A program made the position numbers and the translations under genes. A DNA stretch of 28,011 bases. Origin: a virus. Positions 21,087 to 28,011 of the stretch are shown piece by piece. The notes under the pieces were generated by a model. That model was not told the DNA's origin and did no database searches. It was given only the letters and a program-made list of their open reading frames with translations. Every line of letters starts with the position of its first letter. The first letter of the stretch is position 1. The DNA is taken from the IMG/VR virus record IMGVR_UViG_3300031857_001067, positions 1 to 28,011 of that record; one strand, given 5' to 3'.

Positions 21087-21092
21087 ATTGTA
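21087..21092 (-). promoter_or_regulatory. Candidate -10 box for the replication operon
   Basis: TACAAT on the minus strand (one mismatch to TATAAT). Seven bases further on, the leader would begin with the 5' hairpin. A good -35 at 17 bases is not visible; TTACTG lies 19 bases upstream. Confidence 0.35.
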
Positions 21093-21119
21093 ACACATCG
21101 GCACGCTGCCGCAGTAACT

Positions 21120-21272
21120 TTACTTCTTTTTTGAGGAAGATGCTTTTCGGGCAGCTTCCTTCTGTGTCCGGTAGGCGATTGCCACAGCCTGGTCGCGGGG
21201 CTTGCCGTGCTTGATCTCGGTGCGGATGTTTTGGACGAACGCTTTTTCGGATGCGGATTGTTTCAGTGGCAT
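21120..21272 (-). CDS. Small basic conserved phage protein, 50 aa
   Basis: From the ATG at 21272 (MPLKQSASEKAFVQNIRTEI) the protein ends in a run of Ser/Lys. The core KHGKPRDQAVAIAYRTQKEA is a pattern I know from many small phage proteins of unknown function. The ATG is one base after the stop of the 1146-aa protein, so the two are coupled. A longer frame upstream would overlap that large gene and is unlikely. Confidence 0.7.
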   Translation of the reverse strand: MPLKQSASEKAFVQNIRTEIKHGKPRDQAVAIAYRTQKEAARKASSSKKK

Positions 21273-21273
21273 A

Positions 21274-24200
21274 CTATTTTCTTGGTTTGAGTGGCGGGAG
21301 TTTCTTGAGGTCTTCCATGACGGCCTTGTCTTTGGCTGCCTGAAGCGTGTCTGAAATTCCAATCTGCCGGCTCTTGGCATCGTAGGTTCTGAACTTCCCG
21401 TTCACTGCTTGAATGGAGTACCCGGTCACCTTGTCTCTCAGGAACTTTCCTTCTCCCAGTGTCTCCTCCTTGGTGTTCAAGACGCTGAATGGCAGCTGTG
21501 GAACCTCCTTGTAAAGCTGGTCTTTGGAAACAAAGTAGTTCTTCAAAACGGCATTGATGCGCGGCATGTTCTCTGGCCGCAGCGGCAACAGTGCCTCAAT
21601 GGCCAGATTGGGATCCAGCGTGGCATCCACCTGAAACCGCTCCACCATTTGCTCGAGTCCTCGGTTGTAAACGCCGCTGAACATGTCTCCCAGCCAAGTC
21701 AGCTTGTTGAATGCTGAGCTACGAGGCATCAGGCCCTTTCCGACTTTGGAAATGAGTCCAAGCAGGTTGTCTTGAACCTGACCCTCCATGGCCTTTTGCA
21801 GGCCAGCCAAATCCATCGTTGGCGAAGATCCGGGAGTAAGCTGTTGTGTCCTGCTCCAAATCTCCATCTGCTCGCGGGCCATGTCCAAGGCTCGAAGCTC
21901 CACTGAGTCCGGGCCATATGCGACCTCAATAACTGCCCTCATTGGAGAGGATGTCTTCATGAAGTCATCGAGCTTTGCCAACGACAAAGCAAGCTCACCC
22001 CTGCCAAGTGGCCTGTCTGGCTGATTGTCTGCGGACAATGGGCGTCCATTCTTCTCAACAGCTTCTCCAATGAAATCCCTCAGGGCATTTCTGAGTCCCT
22101 GAACGGCCTCTCCAGATGGATCCTGATCGGCCATTTGCACAGCTTGACGCATGGCCCCAACGGGATCTCTCGAGTTTAGGGTTTCCCTGATTGCTACCTG
22201 CGGATCCGCTCCGACAAAGTTGGAGAAGGCGTTGCTGGCAATCTGCCTTCTCATGTCTGTCTGTCTGTCTCTGGCAATAGCCATGACGGCATCGCGCTGC
22301 TCTCTTGCAGCTGTGCGAACAGCCGGATCGACATGGCTTGGATTTACGTTTGGAACTGCCTGCGCTGCCCTCATTGCTGTCTGAGCACCCGCAACCTGAA
22401 CCTCCGCATTTCGGATGTCCCGGATATGGTTTTCGAGAGTGGCTCGAGCTTCTGGAAAAGAGTTTAATGCTTCAACTTGCTCAGGCCTGTTGAGCCAAGA
22501 TGACATGCTTTCTGATGTCTTCCCGCCCTTCAGGGCCAGCCTGTGGACAAACCAGTCGGTAACGGCAGCAATGCCCTCCGGGCGTTCCTTGATGGCAGCT
22601 CGCAGTTGCTGGGCAGCACTCAAATCTTGAGTGCCGGATTTCCCTTTGAAGATTTTATCGAGCGTTTCTGAAGTAGGAATGGCATTACGGGAATCGACCA
22701 CTTTTCCAATCTGGCCATCTCCATAAACCCTCATGGCCTCTTTCCAAGCCTTGTTGGCTTCCTGAAGCTCTGGCCAGACATTTCCAGCAGCATCCAGATC
22801 TTTTTGCATCCCCTCGCGGATCTTCATCAAGACACGAACCGTGTTGTCTTGATTTTTTTCAGCCGCTTCGCTGATTGCCTGATTTACATTTCTGTAGTCC
22901 GTGATCAACTCGGTAATCGGACGCTCATGCCGTCTTCTTCCTGTTGCGCTGATTGACGGCTTCCTGAGTTTTAGGAGCCTTGAAACAATCGCCGGGGCAA
23001 TGGCCTTGTCTTTCCTGCCGCTTTCACCGAAGCCTTGGCTGCCTTGGCTCCACCTTAGTGCTTGGTAGGTGTTGTCAAAAGTTGTCCTTGCCGGAGATGC
23101 TTTTGGTGTTTCGTAAAGCTGTGAAGCAGCCTTGATAGCAACATCACCTTCGCTGACCAAGATGTCGCGGACAGCCTTGGCCGCTGGCTCCCGGATTCCG
23201 GCACGCAACTTTATGTCTGCAACAGCAGCTTCAAGGTTCCGTATGGTAAGGGCCTCTGTTGTTTCAGCATTCAGGATGCCCTGTTCGCGGGCAGCGTGAG
23301 CAGCCGCAGACTGCCGCATGGCCGTATCCAAAACGTCCGTGTACTGTGTCTGTCCCGCTTCAGACAAAGCGCGATGCAGTTCATCTGCTTCTGCCAAAAG
23401 CCTGTTTTGCCACTCCTCAGCATAGGCCCGCGTTCTTTCAGCCGGGGCGCCTTCTGGGGCAAGCTCGTCTGCCAAATTCATGGCAATAGCTCTTTCGTTG
23501 GCGGCCATGCGCTCAGAGATCCTCGAGTCAGCAGTTGCCCCTAAAACACGCTGCATTCTTGCAAGCATTCCGCCAACAAGTTCTCCGCTCATCAAACGAA
23601 CCCCGTTTTGATTTACACTACCAGCCTCTTGCAGCCTGAAAATTGCGTCAGTTCGAGCGTTTTCTGAGACATTCCGTTGAAACAATTTGTTCCGAATTTC
23701 CAGTGCCTGCTGTGTGGTAGAAGCAAGCCGGTCATGCAGAAGTTTTCCAAGGCTGTTGCCCTGCATGGCGCCACCCTGAAAGATGCCCTGAACCACACGC
23801 TCGAGATCTACGGCCTTGTTGGTAAGAGCATCTATCGCGGCAGGAATGGCGCCCCCAATGGCTCCACCAAGAAGCATCTTTTTCGCCGCAGCCACATCAA
23901 CCTTGGCCAGTGCGCTGCCGGCAAAATCGAGCACCTGCTTGGGCATCTCGAGCTTGGCCAGCTTGGACAGTGCGTTGTTTGGCCCAATGAAAGTGGGTGT
24001 CTCCGTGGCAAGGCTCGGGACAATCTCACCAGCCAGCCGTGCCCGGCGGGTGCTGTCTTTTGCCTCATCAAACATCCGCTGGGAAACCTCTCTGGAGCTT
24101 GATGGAGCCAAAAACTCTTGAGCGGCCGCCCCGGCAGTTCCGCCAGCCATACTGCTTGCGATAACACCGGCAACCCCAACCGGGCCGGCGGCCGCCATTG

Positions 24201-24714
24201 GAGATGCGATTGCGCCAGCGGTTATACCACCAGCGGTTGATCCGATAGCGCTGACAGCCCCACGGCCGGCTGCCCCAAGCATGGACGGATTCATCTCAGC
24301 CTTGTACTGGTCCCAGTGGGACTTGAAGGCTCCAAACTTGGGGTCCGCGTCAAATGTTGGCGCGAGCAGCTGGTTCTGAACGGCAGCGTCAAACACCTGC
24401 CTGGGTGTCTCGACCGGAAATTCCTCCTTCCCAGTGCTGTACCTCAAGGAGCGTGCGTTGACTGCGCCGGCAGCCAATAGCATGAAGTCTCTGGCAAACT
24501 CGGGCGTGATCTTGCCATCAAGCGTGTTCCATGTCTCCTCGCGTTCGGTCGGGGAAATCCGGGGATCAGACAGATCTGCTTTTTGAATGCCGCCACCCTC
24601 GATTGGGAACGCCAGCTCACCGGGCACCTGCTCGAAAGAGGTTGGCGCCAGTAGGATGTCGTACTCGGATCCTGTCTGAGGTTCTTGAAGGAGGATGTCG
24701 TATTCGCTTGGCAT
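21274..24714 (-). CDS. Large internal virion / DNA-ejection protein, 1146 aa
   Basis: The largest gene in the window. The N-terminus has two copies of SEYDILL (residues 3-9 and 16-22). A Gly/Ala-rich hydrophobic region spans about residues 146-198 (e.g. MAAAGPVGVAGVIASSMAGG), and the rest is long, mainly helical and Gln/Ala/Arg-rich. This layout, and the position after smaller virion genes, fits large internal proteins that podoviruses eject into the host envelope. The hydrophobic region could insert in a membrane. I see no lysozyme or protease motif, though one could be missed. It is followed at one base by a small basic gene. Confidence 0.7.
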   Translation of the reverse strand: MPSEYDILLQEPQTGSEYDILLAPTSFEQVPGELAFPIEGGGIQKADLSDPRISPTEREETWNTLDGKITPEFARDFMLLAAGAVNARSLRYSTGKEEFPVETPRQVFDAAVQNQLLAPTFDADPKFGAFKSHWDQYKAEMNPSMLGAAGRGAVSAIGSTAGGITAGAIASPMAAAGPVGVAGVIASSMAGGTAGAAAQEFLAPSSSREVSQRMFDEAKDSTRRARLAGEIVPSLATETPTFIGPNNALSKLAKLEMPKQVLDFAGSALAKVDVAAAKKMLLGGAIGGAIPAAIDALTNKAVDLERVVQGIFQGGAMQGNSLGKLLHDRLASTTQQALEIRNKLFQRNVSENARTDAIFRLQEAGSVNQNGVRLMSGELVGGMLARMQRVLGATADSRISERMAANERAIAMNLADELAPEGAPAERTRAYAEEWQNRLLAEADELHRALSEAGQTQYTDVLDTAMRQSAAAHAAREQGILNAETTEALTIRNLEAAVADIKLRAGIREPAAKAVRDILVSEGDVAIKAASQLYETPKASPARTTFDNTYQALRWSQGSQGFGESGRKDKAIAPAIVSRLLKLRKPSISATGRRRHERPITELITDYRNVNQAISEAAEKNQDNTVRVLMKIREGMQKDLDAAGNVWPELQEANKAWKEAMRVYGDGQIGKVVDSRNAIPTSETLDKIFKGKSGTQDLSAAQQLRAAIKERPEGIAAVTDWFVHRLALKGGKTSESMSSWLNRPEQVEALNSFPEARATLENHIRDIRNAEVQVAGAQTAMRAAQAVPNVNPSHVDPAVRTAAREQRDAVMAIARDRQTDMRRQIASNAFSNFVGADPQVAIRETLNSRDPVGAMRQAVQMADQDPSGEAVQGLRNALRDFIGEAVEKNGRPLSADNQPDRPLGRGELALSLAKLDDFMKTSSPMRAVIEVAYGPDSVELRALDMAREQMEIWSRTQQLTPGSSPTMDLAGLQKAMEGQVQDNLLGLISKVGKGLMPRSSAFNKLTWLGDMFSGVYNRGLEQMVERFQVDATLDPNLAIEALLPLRPENMPRINAVLKNYFVSKDQLYKEVPQLPFSVLNTKEETLGEGKFLRDKVTGYSIQAVNGKFRTYDAKSRQIGISDTLQAAKDKAVMEDLKKLPPLKPRK

Positions 24715-24715
24715 A

Positions 24716-25819
24716 TTACTGTCCTAAAATTTTGCGAGCAGCAGCTTTGTGGTCCTCACTTGCATTTGGATCGCTGAGCGCTTTTCTTGCAACTTCCATT
24801 CTTGGGTCATTTCCCGGCGCACGATATGTCCCGGAAGTTGTCTGAATTTGAGTCGGCCCAGAGTATTGGCCTCCAGACATTTGCACTCCGCCAGCAGCCG
24901 ACATGGCCGCTTCTTTGGCCAATCTTTTGTCCCGTTCGTTGACCGATTCTAGCTCCTGCACGCCAAGACGCTTGATGTGGTACGGACTGGTGCGCTCTTT
25001 TAGAAGCCTCACATTTTCGTTGTGTCCTTTTGCGGAAACATCCTGCATCGACCGGGCAACATCCATCATGCCTCGGGCATCGCCAACGAACATATTAGAA
25101 AGCCCATTGGCCAGGCTGGAAATGGTGTCTGCCTTGTTTCTGGGATCAGACATGAACTTTGTGATGATGTTCGTAGCCTCAAGCATCGACTTTCCGCTGA
25201 TCTGGTTTTGAAGCTGGATTGGAATCAGCTGATTGTAACGCAGCACAGCTTCAGACAAACCAACGGCGTCCGAACCCCACAGGGAGTTCAGCTCTTTCAT
25301 TAAGCTGGTTCTGCCGTATTGGTTGGCTGCCTCTTCGCCCTTGTTTTCCAAAATGTACTGCATTTCATCAATGCTTTTTCCAAGACGAAATGCGCTTTCA
25401 AACTTTGGCTTGGTGCTATGGGCTGTTTGCTCGGCCTGCTTGAACAAATCGGTGTCGATAAAATCTTTTGGATCACCGTACATGTCCTTGATCCTCTGTC
25501 GCTCGAACTCAGCGTTTTTGGCATTGGGATCAATGGCCTTCAGTTCAGCATCACGCTCGAGCCTTCTTGTGAAGGCTTGAATGTCGTGCATGATAGCAGG
25601 AGCTTTTCTGTCTTGTTCTGGAATGGAGTTTACGAACTCCTGAATCTGGGTCAGGCCTTCTGTCCGATACTTTTCAGCCTCTTTTAGTCGCCGGGCTTCA
25701 GCCTCTTGGGCCTGCCGCATCTGGCCCTGTCTGATTCCCATTATTGCCTGAATGGTGGGGTCATTCAGGTACCTTTGCACATCGGCCTCGGCCGGATCTT
25801 GAGTGTTACCGGCCATCAT
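24716..25819 (-). CDS. Virion-associated helical protein, 367 aa
   Basis: I start at the ATG at 25819, five bases after GGAGGAGG, the best Shine-Dalgarno site among the virion genes; a GTG six bases upstream is less likely. The protein is helix-rich and charged, with heptad-like stretches (RQGQMRQAQEAEARRLKEAE) and a Gly/Gln-rich segment near the C-terminus (GGVQMSGGQYSGPTQIQTT). It overlaps the preceding gene by 14 bases and ends one base before the 1146-aa gene. It is probably a minor or internal virion protein; no named family. Confidence 0.65.
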   Translation of the reverse strand: MMAGNTQDPAEADVQRYLNDPTIQAIMGIRQGQMRQAQEAEARRLKEAEKYRTEGLTQIQEFVNSIPEQDRKAPAIMHDIQAFTRRLERDAELKAIDPNAKNAEFERQRIKDMYGDPKDFIDTDLFKQAEQTAHSTKPKFESAFRLGKSIDEMQYILENKGEEAANQYGRTSLMKELNSLWGSDAVGLSEAVLRYNQLIPIQLQNQISGKSMLEATNIITKFMSDPRNKADTISSLANGLSNMFVGDARGMMDVARSMQDVSAKGHNENVRLLKERTSPYHIKRLGVQELESVNERDKRLAKEAAMSAAGGVQMSGGQYSGPTQIQTTSGTYRAPGNDPRMEVARKALSDPNASEDHKAAARKILGQ

Positions 25820-26450
25820 AAACACCTCCTCCGATGTTCATTTTTCTTTTCTGGGTAAAATCAGGAGTGGTTGAGCGAGCAGCTCCACCGGGTCCGTAAA
25901 TCATGGGACCACCAGACACAGCATCAGACACAGCCTTGAAGCGCTGCAAATCCTGGTCCGCCTTGAGCCGATCTTCTTGCAGCTTTTGGTTGGCCTCAAG
26001 CTGACTCTTCTGAAGCGCAGCAGCAGCATCCTGTGACTGCTTGGCAAGATTTTCCTGAATGCTTCCGGACGCATTCAGCTTGTCCATGGCCTGCTTCTGA
26101 GTAACGGCGCCTCCGATGTACTCAAAGGCACGCTTGTACATGGCGTTCTTTTCGGCGTAGGGCATGTCTGAGTTGGCTGTATCATCAAACATGGTCTTCA
26201 TTTCTGGAGTCATGTACTTTGTGAGTGTGCCAAGCACCTTTTCATCAGCAGCGGTGTCTGCCTTCAGCTTTTTGTAATCAGCATATGCGCTGGCTGCTGA
26301 CGTAATGCCCTTGGCAATGCCTTGGCCCATCTGCTCATAGCCACCTTGAATTGTTTTGGCAATGTTGGCTCCAGTTTCAAGAATGCCCTGACCCATTTGG
26401 GCCATTGCTCTTGGCGCTTCACCCTGATACGGATTGATTGGTCTTGCCAT
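25806..26450 (-). CDS. Virion-associated helical protein, 214 aa
   Basis: The protein begins MARPINPYQGEAPRAMAQMG and continues with Gly/Ala/Gln-rich helices (GQGILETGANIAKTIQGGYE), a middle region with acidic and methionine residues, a Gln/Ala coiled segment and a Gly-rich end. Composition is like that of small internal or ejection proteins next to larger ones. AGGAAATC lies upstream of the ATG. Its start overlaps the 3' end of the cysteine-cluster gene by 32 bases. Function inferred only from neighbours. Confidence 0.6.
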   Translation of the reverse strand: MARPINPYQGEAPRAMAQMGQGILETGANIAKTIQGGYEQMGQGIAKGITSAASAYADYKKLKADTAADEKVLGTLTKYMTPEMKTMFDDTANSDMPYAEKNAMYKRAFEYIGGAVTQKQAMDKLNASGSIQENLAKQSQDAAAALQKSQLEANQKLQEDRLKADQDLQRFKAVSDAVSGGPMIYGPGGAARSTTPDFTQKRKMNIGGGVYDGR

Positions 26451-26766
26451 AAAATGATTTCCTAGCTTCTAAGCACAGAGGGCTTCCAGCCTTAAACTGC
26501 CGGCAGGCCTGTGGGCGGTTTTCGTAAATTGTACAGGAAACAGATTCTCCGACAACTCCAGACAAAGCAGCACACCTGTTGTTGCATGTCTTGAGAAGCG
26601 GGTAATCATCTCGAATCAACTCTGGTGGTATTCCGGCTGCATCAGCCCTGTCCCGGCGAAGCACCGGCCAGCTCCACTTGTGGCTGCAACACGCCCCGCA
26701 GGTTTTGCAGTCCAGATCGGATGTTGCAGTACTCTGCGACTGGCTGCTCATGGAGTGCGTGCTCAT
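26419..26766 (-). CDS. YkgJ-family cysteine-cluster protein
   Basis: A 115-residue protein with CKTCGACC (Cys 20, 23, 26, 27), then Cys 61 and 65, CTIYENRPQACRQF (Cys 78, 88) and Cys 98. This is the pattern of the YkgJ/CxxCxxCC family (PF03692), thought to bind zinc or an iron-sulfur cluster, with no proven function in phages. The first ~15 residues are Ser/Gln-rich and may be a by-product of overlap. It overlaps the PP-loop gene upstream by 125 bases and the virion gene downstream by 32, which is unusually compact. It may act with the PP-loop protein. Confidence 0.8.
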   Translation of the reverse strand: MSTHSMSSQSQSTATSDLDCKTCGACCSHKWSWPVLRRDRADAAGIPPELIRDDYPLLKTCNNRCAALSGVVGESVSCTIYENRPQACRQFKAGSPLCLEARKSFYGKTNQSVSG

Positions 26767-27481
26767 GCAGGTTCTCTACTTGGATGCCGTGCTTAGGGCA
26801 ATCAACAAACTTGCCAAGCCGATTGTCCACGCAGTTAAAGCAGGCATGAACGTAGTCAGAGTTCATGTGCTTGCTCGGCTTACTGACCACATTCTCATCG
26901 TATCTATTTCGGTCAAACAGTACGTTGTTGTAAATGATGTAGTTAGCCACATGAAGATCCGTCCATTCACGCAACGGAAACCACATCTCCGTACTTGGCC
27001 CTAGCATCTTCTTGTGGATCTCAAGAGGAATCTGACCCGTCAAAGGGTCTTCATCACTACTTTTGTGTCCACACAGCAACACATCAAAATCAGACACAAC
27101 GTGCGCCTTTGGGCGGTTTAGCCATTCCTTTCCGCACACCCAAGGCTTACCTGGCTCCATCGGTTCTGTGCCTCGCATTACCCTGATGTCCCCATCTCCA
27201 ATGGAGTACTTTTCACAAACATCTATGCGCCCATTCCCGTGGGTTATAGAAATAGATGCTGGCACCCAGTCATGCACGGTCATCCGGTAGGTTTCTTGTG
27301 CTACATGGTGAAAGGCGTATTTCTGTGGCAAAAACGGCAACTTGAAGTGAATCACCTCAATGTCTGGCCGAATCTTTCTTGTGAGATCCAGCAACACAGT
27401 GCTGTCTTTTCCGCCGCTCCAAAGAACAGCAGGTCGTTTTGCATGCCTGAGTGCGAGTAGTATAGTTTGTTCAGCAGTCAT
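26642..27481 (-). CDS. PP-loop ATPase, PAPS-reductase-like
   Basis: A 279-residue protein with the ATP-pyrophosphatase motif LWSGGKDSTVLL (SGGKDS at about 22-27). A PAPS-reductase/adenylyl-transfer core follows, with FPLREWTDLHVANYI and cysteines in HACFNCVDNRLGKFVDC. Members include PAPS reductase, DndC-type DNA sulfur modification proteins and phage homologues of unknown substrate. No other dnd or cysteine-pathway gene is in the window, so the substrate is open. The ATG shares one base with the stop of the partial virion gene (TAATG). The C-terminal ~40 residues overlap the cysteine-cluster gene and have low complexity. It sits among virion genes as a likely moron. Confidence 0.8.
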   Translation of the reverse strand: MTAEQTILLALRHAKRPAVLWSGGKDSTVLLDLTRKIRPDIEVIHFKLPFLPQKYAFHHVAQETYRMTVHDWVPASISITHGNGRIDVCEKYSIGDGDIRVMRGTEPMEPGKPWVCGKEWLNRPKAHVVSDFDVLLCGHKSSDEDPLTGQIPLEIHKKMLGPSTEMWFPLREWTDLHVANYIIYNNVLFDRNRYDENVVSKPSKHMNSDYVHACFNCVDNRLGKFVDCPKHGIQVENLHEHALHEQPVAEYCNIRSGLQNLRGVLQPQVELAGASPGQG

Positions 27482-28011
27482 TAGAGAATCAATGCGCCTC
27501 CAACCATGCCGCCTGCGCCAAGCAGCCCGCCGCCAATCGAGCCAAACATGCTGCTCTTGCCAGCAGACTCGGCAGCATTAGCCTGAGCCTGTGCTCCTGC
27601 AAGGTTCATCTGTGAGTTATAAGCCCCATAGATACTCCCCATGCCAGTCTGTGATTCTGGGTTAAAGTACTGAGGGCCAGCGGCCTGACCCATGTTCGCT
27701 CCCATCTGCTGGGCAAAATTGCTTTGCCCCTGCAAGATTGGCTGCTTGTAAAACGCCTGTAGCACGGGAGCCTGCGCCTGCTGAAGCTGTCCAAGTGCGC
27801 CTGCGCCAAGCTGAGCCTGGCCGGCTTGAATAGCAGTGCCAGCTTGAAGGCGTTGTTGCTCAGCCTGATTGCGGGCAAGTGCCTGATTGAATGCTTGCTG
27901 TTGTGTGGCGGCACCAAGTTCTTCGCGGCCCATTGCCTGCCCGAATGCTTGAGCTTGTACCCCCTGAAGGTAGCCTTCTTGATTTGCCAGCTGTTCGTAG
28001 CCTGCTCCCTA
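27481..28011 (-). CDS. Q/A-rich virion protein, probably 5'-partial
   Basis: The visible frame from the ATG at 27933 gives 150 residues. In-frame codons continue upstream with the same Gln/Ala/Gly style (GYEQLANQEGYLQGVQ) until a TAG occupying the last three bases of the window. No ATG, GTG or TTG lies between, so either the gene starts at 27933 or the coding context continues beyond the edge. Repeated Gln/Ala/Leu helical motifs and a C-terminal Gly-rich hydrophobic stretch (GGGLLGAGGMVGGALIL) suggest an internal or ejection protein that contacts membrane. It ends one base into the PP-loop ATG. Confidence 0.6.

Noticed and set aside
1-28011. TGTCTGA as a Neisseria-type DNA uptake sequence (GCCGTCTGAA)
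   Set aside because: The 5' GCC and 3' AA are not conserved here, and the base before GTCTGA is mostly T rather than C, so only a five- to six-base core is shared.
1-28011. CRISPR array, integrase, or attachment site
   Set aside because: No regularly spaced identical repeats, no tyrosine or serine recombinase motifs and no tRNA-end duplication were seen.

Overview
The window reads as part of a tailed double-stranded DNA bacteriophage genome. The hallmark proteins are a large terminase with Walker A and nuclease motifs, a 702-residue portal, an acidic scaffold-like protein, a major capsid protein of the type seen in SU10-like podoviruses, large virion or ejection proteins, two tRNA genes and a replication module with a DnaB-type helicase. 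The host cannot be named. Shine-Dalgarno sites are used by some genes (strong before 19314 and 25819), but many genes start after A/C-rich leaders without one. No integrase, repressor or attachment site was recognised.

Layout. Positions 1-8200 are a leftward (minus-strand) packaging and head block: 151-aa protein, terminase, portal, 83-aa protein, scaffold, capsid, a structured RNA region, tRNA-Met, tRNA-Tyr, then three small genes, the last cut by the window edge. Positions 8201-9070 are a divergent intergenic region holding a strong palindrome and the start of a compositionally alien island. Positions 9071-12608 are the only rightward genes: an AAA+ ATPase of the MoxR/CobS kind, a DUF7192-like partner, a 56-aa membrane protein and three small accessory genes, ending at a bidirectional terminator (about 12632-12664). 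Positions 12675-21010 are a leftward replication/recombination operon, mostly joined by 1-4 base start/stop overlaps: OB-fold ssDNA-binding-like protein, 20-aa membrane peptide, Hjc-like resolvase, coiled-coil protein, helicase-loader-like protein, DnaB N-terminal half, conserved small protein, dNMP kinase, PD-(D/E)XK exonuclease, two small proteins, DnaB C-terminal half and several small regulators. Positions 21120-28011 are leftward virion genes (1146-, 368-, 214-aa and a partial Q/A-rich protein), interrupted by a PP-loop PAPS-reductase-like gene and a YkgJ-like cysteine-cluster gene.

Main points of interest. (1) The replicative helicase is split: the part through Walker A (17924-18580) and the part with Walker B and the arginine finger (15216-15806) join seamlessly at protein level but are separated by about 2.1 kb and five intact genes. 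(2) The heptamer TGTCTGA/TCAGACA occurs about 46 times by hand count against about 3-4 expected, in both orientations, several reading frames and non-coding DNA. (3) About 8.5-11.46 kb is saturated with CCGG/GGCC words in coding and non-coding DNA alike, and carries the ATPase pair. (4) Three copies of a small RNA hairpin with different but fully paired stems and a conserved GAGAG loop and 5' flank lie in leftward untranslated regions. (5) Other untranslated regions (before terminase and before the ssDNA-binding gene) also fold into long stems.
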